Part shown: piece after piece, positions 18,273 through 23,121 of the stretch
Layout: each line of letters starts with the position of its first letter
Position numbering within the stretch: position 1 is the first letter of the stretch
NCBI GenBank assembly: GCA_003647095.1
Contig: QMME01000014.1
Span: forward strand, 1 to 23,121
Direction of reading: 5' to 3'
DNA: 23,121 nucleotides
Source of the DNA: Deltaproteobacteria bacterium
Lineage (GTDB): Bacteria > Myxococcota > B64-G9
Program-made: the position numbers and the translations under genes
Notes under the pieces: generated by a model
Told to the model about the DNA's origin: nothing
The model's database searches: none
The model's input: only the letters and a program-made list of their open reading frames with translations

Positions 18273-20984
18273 ATGCGACGCTGGTTTTTCTGGTCCGGCC
18301 TGCTGGTCGTGGCCGTGGTGGCATTCTGGCTGGGTGCAGACACCCTGCGCCTGCTGGCAGTGGCCTGTGGCCTGCCGGCCCTGCTGCGTCTCAAGGATCT
18401 CTGGCTGGCTGGACCTCACCAGCGGGTTCCGGCAGCGGTCTACCAGTGGGCCGCGGTGCTGCTGCTGGGGCTGGTGGTGCTCATCCTCTATGGCCGCCTG
18501 TTGCTCGGCGACCTGCCCGTCAACCATGATCATCCCGTGTTCCTGTTCCGGGCCTGGAACACCGGCCAACTGCTGGCCGCCGGCTCCTGGTTCGGCTACT
18601 CGCCCTACCAGTTCATCGGCTACCCGGCCAACCAGTTGTATCCCATCGGAGCCGACCTGCTGGTCTGCCTGGTGCGTGCCCTTTCTGCGGGCCTGCTGGG
18701 CTGGCAAGCTGCCTGTGCCGTCGCCCTGTTCATCTTCATCCTGGCCCGTACCCTGGCCTACTGGGCCCTGGGGCGCCAGCTGCTGGGAGGATGGGCCGGC
18801 CTGGCCGCGGGCCTGCTCAGCCTGGCCGACCGCGGCGCCTGGATGCAAGGGGGCTGGTCGTTCGATCTCGACTGGGGAGTGTGGTCCATGGGTATGAGCT
18901 TCGCCCTGTGTCTGTGGGCCCTGTGGGCGTTGCACAACCTGTTGCACCGGCCGGGACGACTGGGACCGCTGCCACTGGCCCTGCTGCTGGCGGGCAGTAT
19001 CCTCTGTCACCCCATGGCCCTGGTCGTCCTGGGAATCGGCCTGCCGCTGCTGTTGATCGTGGAGATGATCACCACCGATCCGGGGCCGCCGGTGCACTGG
19101 TTGCCGCGCACCGTGGCCGCGGCCGGGCTGGGGCTGGCCCTGAGCGCCTTCTGGTTGATTCCCTTCCTGGCCCACCGCGACTGGTTCGAACCCCTGGCCG
19201 CCAGGTGGTTGGCCTACCCGGAGATGATTCGCGGACTGTGGGCCGGCAACCTGCTGCGCGACCTGAGCCCCCTGCTGCTGGCCGGCGGGCTGGCCGGGTT
19301 GCTGTGGGCGGCGGCCCGGCGCCGTACGCTGGCCATCTACCTGCTGTTGCTCGTCGGCCTGATGCTGGCCCTGTCCAGCAGCGACGTCCTGCTCTCGCTC
19401 GACCTGCTGGAGAAGTTCCCCGCCCTGGCCAACCTGCAGCTGGAACGGTTCGCCTACCCGGTGCGGGCCGCCTTGCTGCTCGGCTGCGGGCTGCTGGTGG
19501 AACTGCTGCTGCAGACCGCCGGCGTTTTTTCCCGCCTGCGCCACAGCGGCAGGGGGCGCCTGCTGGCGCTGCGCCTGCTGGCCGGGGCGATCCTGGCTCC
19601 CTTGCTGGTCTTCGCTCCCCGGGTGGGGGTACTGCCCTTCCTGGCGCCCGCGCAACCGCTGCAGTGGTCGTCGCAGTCACCCCGCTGGCGGGAGCTCGAA
19701 CAGGCCGCGGCCTTCCTGAAATCGGGCCAGGCCGGGCCCGCGGGCCGGGTGGCGGTGCGCGCGGGCCAGCACGACCACCTGCTGCTGGCCCTGCCGGCCC
19801 TGGCCGGACTGCCGGTTTTCAAGATCGGCTTCACCCCGGAGAACAACTACCGCTACAAGTTCACTTCCAGCGACCCGGAAGTCTGGCGCGCCGCCGGCGT
19901 CAGTCACCTGCTGTCGGTGGGACCGTGGCCACGCCCCGGCCTGGTGGAACTGCGGCGTTTCGGCGGGCTGGTGCTTTACCGCTTCGCGGACTTCTCACCG
20001 GCACCGGCCTGGCTGGAAGGCCCGGGCCGGCTGCGCATCCTCAAGCAGCGCCCGGAACTCCTGCGCCTGCAGATCGAGGGAACCCAGCCGGACAGCCGCC
20101 TGTATGTCCGCCGCGCCCGCTACGGCCTGTGGCGGGCCAGCAGCGACGGCCGGCCCGTGGAGATCACCGGTGCCAGCGTGGGGGACAGTCCCGCCGTGTT
20201 CATGAGCCTGGCCGCCCGGGACGGCGAGCTGGTCATCGAGTTCACCGCCGGCGCCGGCGAGTGGCTGGGTGGGCTGGCCAGCCTGCTGGGGCTGCTGGCG
20301 GCCCTGCTGCTGCTGGTAAACGGCCTGCGTCCCTCCTGGCTGGGCGGGTTGCCTTCCCGGCTGGCGCCGCTGGCCCGGCCGCTGCGGGCCGGCACCACCC
20401 TGGCCACCCTGGCGCTGGTGCTGCTGCTTTCAATCTACCTGATCGTGCGCCTGTCGCTGCCGGCCCCGCCGGACTTTTCCGGGCGCCGGGTGGTCGCCGA
20501 CCTTTCCCGGCAGCTGGCCGGCGCTTCCGCCGAGGTGGTACGTCCCGGCGGCAAGAGCCCCTGCCAACCCTTCGACGGCCGGCGCATCAAGTGCCCCGGT
20601 CCGGAGTGGAACTACGCCGGCCGCACCATCATCGGGGCCGACCACCTGCTGCGGCAATGTGTCTGGTTGCATCCCATCCAGGGAGCGGAATTCGTTCTGC
20701 ACTTCGACGGGGTGGAGCTGGGGGATCGGCTGGAGGGGTTCTTCGGCATGGACGACGCGGTGGTGGAGCCGCCTTCCAGCCACGACGTGCAGTTCACCGT
20801 CTACCTGGACGGCCAGCACCTGGAGCAACTCGACTGCCCCTCGCGGCGGGGCTGGTTCCACTGGCGGGTCGACACCCCGGGCCGCCGCGGCAGCCGCGGC
20901 CGGGTAAGCGTGTCGTCCGCGGCCCGCTTCACCGGCCGCCGCCACTTCTGTTTCACCGCCTACACCACGGCCGGCGGAACGTAA
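18273..20984 (+). CDS. Large GT-C-like integral membrane protein with C-terminal periplasmic domain
   Basis: 903 residues from ATG 18273. It has about a dozen membrane helices. The first periplasmic loop contains an acidic motif NHDHPVFLFRAW (84-95) and a GYPANQLYPIGAD segment (116-128), a layout seen in GT-C-fold proteins and in the bacterial membrane proteins annotated as '6-pyruvoyl-tetrahydropterin synthase-related domain'. Members may be polyprenyl-phosphate-sugar-dependent glycosyltransferases, but none of their substrates can be inferred here. A soluble segment (about 455-665) and, after a last pair of helices, a Cys-containing beta-rich periplasmic domain (about 745-903) follow. No glycan gene cluster surrounds it. 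It is divergent from the PilZ gene. Confidence 0.7.
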   Translation: MRRWFFWSGLLVVAVVAFWLGADTLRLLAVACGLPALLRLKDLWLAGPHQRVPAAVYQWAAVLLLGLVVLILYGRLLLGDLPVNHDHPVFLFRAWNTGQLLAAGSWFGYSPYQFIGYPANQLYPIGADLLVCLVRALSAGLLGWQAACAVALFIFILARTLAYWALGRQLLGGWAGLAAGLLSLADRGAWMQGGWSFDLDWGVWSMGMSFALCLWALWALHNLLHRPGRLGPLPLALLLAGSILCHPMALVVLGIGLPLLLIVEMITTDPGPPVHWLPRTVAAAGLGLALSAFWLIPFLAHRDWFEPLAARWLAYPEMIRGLWAGNLLRDLSPLLLAGGLAGLLWAAARRRTLAIYLLLLVGLMLALSSSDVLLSLDLLEKFPALANLQLERFAYPVRAALLLGCGLLVELLLQTAGVFSRLRHSGRGRLLALRLLAGAILAPLLVFAPRVGVLPFLAPAQPLQWSSQSPRWRELEQAAAFLKSGQAGPAGRVAVRAGQHDHLLLALPALAGLPVFKIGFTPENNYRYKFTSSDPEVWRAAGVSHLLSVGPWPRPGLVELRRFGGLVLYRFADFSPAPAWLEGPGRLRILKQRPELLRLQIEGTQPDSRLYVRRARYGLWRASSDGRPVEITGASVGDSPAVFMSLAARDGELVIEFTAGAGEWLGGLASLLGLLAALLLLVNGLRPSWLGGLPSRLAPLARPLRAGTTLATLALVLLLSIYLIVRLSLPAPPDFSGRRVVADLSRQLAGASAEVVRPGGKSPCQPFDGRRIKCPGPEWNYAGRTIIGADHLLRQCVWLHPIQGAEFVLHFDGVELGDRLEGFFGMDDAVVEPPSSHDVQFTVYLDGQHLEQLDCPSRRGWFHWRVDTPGRRGSRGRVSVSSAARFTGRRHFCFTAYTTAGGT

Positions 20985-20993
20985 CTACACCCC

Positions 20994-21013
20994 GCAGTTG
21001 CTTTTGCGACTGC
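20994..21013 (+). other. Short hairpin between the GT-C-like gene and yjbQ
   Basis: GCAGTTGC and GCGACTGC pair over 8 bp (one G-U wobble in RNA) around a TTTT loop. No T tract follows, so it is not a clear terminator. AT-rich sequence just after it (TTATACATTA) could serve as a weak -10 for yjbQ. Confidence 0.3.
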
Positions 21014-21062
21014 TGGTTATACATTACTGGCAGCGATGACAACAACCACGCGGAGCGGTACC

Positions 21063-21488
21063 ATGATATCCACCTGCCGGGAGTTCTCCCTGGAAAGTCA
21101 AGGCGACAGCCACGTCTACGACGTCACCGAGCAGGTGCGCCGGATCGTGGAGCAAGAGGGTTTGCAGGAAGGGCTGGCCACCGTCTTCACCCCGGGGGCC
21201 ACCGCCTCGGTGACCACCATCGAGTTCGAAAGCGGGGCCGTGGCCGACCTGCGCCGGGCGGTGGAACGGCTGGCCCCGCGCCGGGAGCACTACCGCCACG
21301 ACGCCCGCTGGGGAGACGGCAACGGTTTTTCCCACGTGCGGGCCGCCCTGCTGGGCCCCTCCCTGGCCGTGCCGGTCTCCGCCGGGCAACTGGTGCTGGG
21401 CACCTGGCAGCAGATCGTGGTGATCGACCACGACAACCGCGCCCGCAACCGGCGGGTGGCAGTACAGTTGCTGGGAAGCGGCCCATGA
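21063..21488 (+). CDS. yjbQ: YjbQ family protein (UPF0047, secondary thiamine-phosphate synthase)
   Basis: 141 residues from the ATG at 21063, chosen because GGAG lies 8 bases upstream; an ATG at 21036 has no ribosome binding site. Nearly the whole length matches the family: VFTPGATASVTTIE (42-54), HDARWGDGNGFSH (79-91), GPSLAVPVSAGQLVLGTWQQIV (98-119) and the C-terminal DHDNRARNRRVAVQLLG. Conserved His79, Asp80, Asp85 and His91 are present. Family members show weak thiamine-phosphate synthase activity and suppress thiE defects; the physiological role is unsettled. Its stop overlaps the truD start (ATGA), so the two are translationally coupled. Confidence 0.9.
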   Translation: MISTCREFSLESQGDSHVYDVTEQVRRIVEQEGLQEGLATVFTPGATASVTTIEFESGAVADLRRAVERLAPRREHYRHDARWGDGNGFSHVRAALLGPSLAVPVSAGQLVLGTWQQIVVIDHDNRARNRRVAVQLLGSGP

Positions 21489-22525
21489 TCCCGGAGCAAC
21501 AACTGCACTGGCCCGGCCTGCTGCCGCCGCCAACCCACGGCTGCCTGATCAAGGTAGAGCCCGAGGACTTCCAGGTGGACGAGATTCCCGCCTACCGGCC
21601 CTCGGGCAGCGGCGACCACCTGCTGGTGCTGGTGGAAAAGCGCAATCACACCACCCCGCGGCTGGCCCGGGCCCTGGCCCGGCACCTGCGCCTGGCCGAG
21701 TTCGACGTGGGCATGGCCGGCCTCAAGGACCGGCGGGCGTTGACCCGGCAGTGGCTGTCGCTGCCGGCCTCCTGCGCGGGGCAGCTCGACGACTTCCACA
21801 TGGAAGGAGTGCGCCTGCTGGAGGTGGCCCGTCACAACAACAAGCTCAAGACCGGCCACCTCAAGGGCAATCGCTTTCGCATCCTGCTCCGGGAGTGTCC
21901 GGCCGGCGCCGTCGCAGACATCCGCACCCGGGCCGAGCGCCTGCTGGCCAGCGGAGTTCCCAACTACTTCGGCCCGCAGCGCTTCGGCCACGAGGGCAGC
22001 AGCCTGGCCGAGGGGCTGGACATCCTGCATGGCCGGCGCGGGGCCAGGCGAGGCCGCGAGCTGCGCCTGAAGCTCAGCGCGGTGCAGTCGAAGCTGTTCA
22101 ACGACGTGCTGGCCGGGAGAATCCGGCAGGGCATCCTGGGCCGGGCCCTGGCCGGAGACGTGATGTGTTTCGACGGCTCCCGGAGCCTGTTTACCTGCAC
22201 CGAGCCGGAGGCCGATCAGCCCCGTGTGGAGCGGCTGGAAATCCATCCCACCGGCCCGCTGTTCGGCCCGCGCATGATGGCCGCCGGGGGAGAGGTGGGC
22301 CGGCTGGAGCAGCAGGTGGCCGCGGAATCGCGGGTGGACCTGAAGCTGTTCGAGCGTTTCCGCAAGCTGATGCGCGGCGGGCGCCGTCCCCTGCGCCTGC
22401 GCCTGGCCGATTTCGCCATGGATTCGACCCCCCAGGGGCCGGTGCTCACCTTCACCCTGCCCCCGGGTTGTTATGCCACGGTGGTTCTTCGGGAACTGGT
22501 CGACTACCGGGAACCCAGCAGGTAA
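21485..22525 (+). CDS. truD: tRNA pseudouridine(13) synthase TruD
   Basis: 346 residues, normal for TruD. It converts U13 of tRNA to pseudouridine in the cytoplasm. The family hallmark GLKDRRALTRQ (79-89) contains the catalytic Asp82. Further hallmarks are EDFQVDEIP (27-35), LKGNRFRI, and VPNYFGPQRFGHEG near 158-171. The start ATG overlaps the TGA of yjbQ. The 3' end overlaps the convergent cupin gene by 22 bp. Both the catalytic motif and the C-terminal motif (GCYATVVLREL) are intact, so the gene should be functional. Confidence 0.95.
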   Translation: MIPEQQLHWPGLLPPPTHGCLIKVEPEDFQVDEIPAYRPSGSGDHLLVLVEKRNHTTPRLARALARHLRLAEFDVGMAGLKDRRALTRQWLSLPASCAGQLDDFHMEGVRLLEVARHNNKLKTGHLKGNRFRILLRECPAGAVADIRTRAERLLASGVPNYFGPQRFGHEGSSLAEGLDILHGRRGARRGRELRLKLSAVQSKLFNDVLAGRIRQGILGRALAGDVMCFDGSRSLFTCTEPEADQPRVERLEIHPTGPLFGPRMMAAGGEVGRLEQQVAAESRVDLKLFERFRKLMRGGRRPLRLRLADFAMDSTPQGPVLTFTLPPGCYATVVLRELVDYREPSR

Positions 22526-22830
22526 AGCGCGCCCTCGCCGCTGAGCACGCGCAGCCAGTGGCGGGAGCCGGCGGGAAGCTCCACCCGGTCGCCGGAGAGG
22601 AGGCGGAAAACCTCACCGTCGGGAAAACCCACTTCCAGGCGGCCGCGCACCAGCCAGCACACCTCCTCGTGCTGCTGCTGGCGCTCTGGATAGTAGGCGG
22701 AGGGAGGATCTTCCATGCGTAACGGACGCCACCCCTCGCGTTCGAGCTGCTCCTGCAACTCCCCGACATCGGGGGGAATAGACTCGTACGGCCACTTGAC
22801 CAGCCTGACCACCCTCGCCGGCATCTCCAT
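22504..22830 (-). CDS. Small cupin-domain protein
   Basis: 108 residues from the ATG at 22830, where GAGGTG lies about 6 bases upstream; an ATG at 22848 is the alternative. A single cupin barrel fills the second half. Motif one is approximated by QQQHEEVCWLVRGRLEVGF and motif two by LLSGDRVELPAGSRHWLRV; the metal-ligand set is incomplete for motif one (one His and two Glu) but has a His in motif two. Substrate unknown. It is convergent with and overlaps truD by 22 bp. Confidence 0.75.
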   Translation of the reverse strand: MEMPARVVRLVKWPYESIPPDVGELQEQLEREGWRPLRMEDPPSAYYPERQQQHEEVCWLVRGRLEVGFPDGEVFRLLSGDRVELPAGSRHWLRVLSGEGALYLLGSR

Positions 22831-22895
22831 CACCACACCTCTCACCATGGTCTACACTTGCCGACTTGTTACCACACATCACTACACAAGGCAAG

Positions 22896-22909
22896 ACGTA
22901 GAACTACGT
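22896..22909. promoter_or_regulatory. Small palindrome upstream of the cupin gene
   Basis: ACGTAG-AA-CTACGT is a perfect 6-2-6 inverted repeat in the 93-base gap between the cupin and the DUF6504-like gene. On the minus strand it lies downstream of the DUF6504-like stop and about 65 bases before the cupin ATG. No T tract follows, so an operator or processing hairpin is more likely than a terminator. Confidence 0.25.
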
Positions 22910-22923
22910 GCCCAATATCTCCC

Positions 22924-23121
22924 TCATCCCCCTATCTCCTGCATCTCCCACACCCAGCCCCCCTGGCGAACCCGCAACCGGCAGCGGCCCAACTCGCACT
23001 CCAGCTCGAACACCTTGTATGCGGGGCCGGTGTCCGCGGCCTGCATCTCCAGCCACTGGCCACACAGGCGCTCGACGACCACCCAGCGCCCTTGCCAGCG
23101 GAACTTCAGCGGCCGCTCGTC
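22924..23121 (-). CDS. C-terminal part of a DUF6504-like protein (runs off the window)
   Basis: 65 codons plus TGA stay open to the window end. The visible part begins DERPLKFRWQGRW, then VVVERLCGQWLE and a C-terminal RLRVRQGGWVWEM. The phrase 'xRPLxFxWxGRxxxVxxVxxxW' is what I recall for DUF6504 proteins, which are often encoded next to translesion DNA polymerases (ImuB, DinB). The function is unknown. Codon third positions are strongly G/C, supporting real coding. The N-terminus and neighbours lie outside the window. Confidence 0.65.
   Translation of the reverse strand, partial: DERPLKFRWQGRWVVVERLCGQWLEMQAADTGPAYKVFELECELGRCRLRVRQGGWVWEMQEIGG

Noticed and set aside
18258..19655. 465-residue minus-strand frame rich in Gln and Gly
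   Set aside because: Antisense shadow of CTG-rich codons in the membrane protein; no start context or recognisable domain.
18791..21484. Long plus-strand open frame running into truD from upstream (about 900 extra residues)
   Set aside because: It is antiphase to the GT-C-like gene and yjbQ, is Arg/Gly/Ala/Pro-rich as expected of a GC-rich shadow, and TruD starts at 21485 by family length.

Overview
The window is a G+C-rich stretch of a Gram-negative (diderm) chromosome. It encodes a periplasmic DsbA-like protein, a class A penicillin-binding protein, a periplasmic solute-binding protein, Tad/type II-secretion-family membrane proteins, several FHA, PilZ and MshEN-type signalling proteins, and TruD. 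This mix is most like a deltaproteobacterial-type lineage (Myxococcota, Desulfobacterota or relatives). That is an inference from gene content only; I see no rRNA, tRNA, mobile element or CRISPR array.

Layout. (a) 116-982, minus strand: a secreted thioredoxin-fold protein with a CcmH-like cysteine segment. It lies behind a strong intrinsic terminator whose loop carries a perfect -35 hexamer. (b) 1189-1461, minus: a 90-residue Lys-rich histone-H1-tail-like protein made of VAKKK repeats, with its own promoter. (c) 1538-14410, minus: nine genes packed with overlaps or gaps of at most 23 bp, read in the order cpaB, tadB, tadC, FHA protein, FHA-TPR protein, PBP1A, FG-GAP protein, family-5 solute-binding protein, two-helix sensor without output domain. 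A candidate promoter lies just upstream of cpaB. (d) 14552-17349, minus: two paralogous stand-alone MshEN-domain proteins, a DUF2085 membrane protein and a small zinc-ribbon protein. (e) 17429-18079, minus: a tandem PilZ protein with its own promoter and terminator. (f) 18273-22525, plus: a large GT-C-like membrane protein, then YjbQ and TruD overlapping by 4 bp. (g) 22504-23121, minus: a cupin and the C-terminal end of a DUF6504-like protein running off the window.

The most unusual part is regions c to e. A partial Tad-like inner-membrane platform (CpaB, TadB and TadC, with no ATPase, secretin, pilin or prepilin peptidase here) is apparently co-transcribed with two FHA-transmembrane-periplasmic proteins, a peptidoglycan synthase, an orphan solute-binding protein and an output-less sensor. 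Next to it are three proteins with domains known in other systems to bind c-di-GMP. A reasonable hypothesis is an envelope-spanning machine whose assembly is tied to phospho-Thr and c-di-GMP signalling and to local cell-wall synthesis. The sequence shows the gene arrangement and the domains; the joint function is inference.

The plus-strand block is visibly richer in G+C than the minus-strand operon, so the two halves may differ in history or expression.
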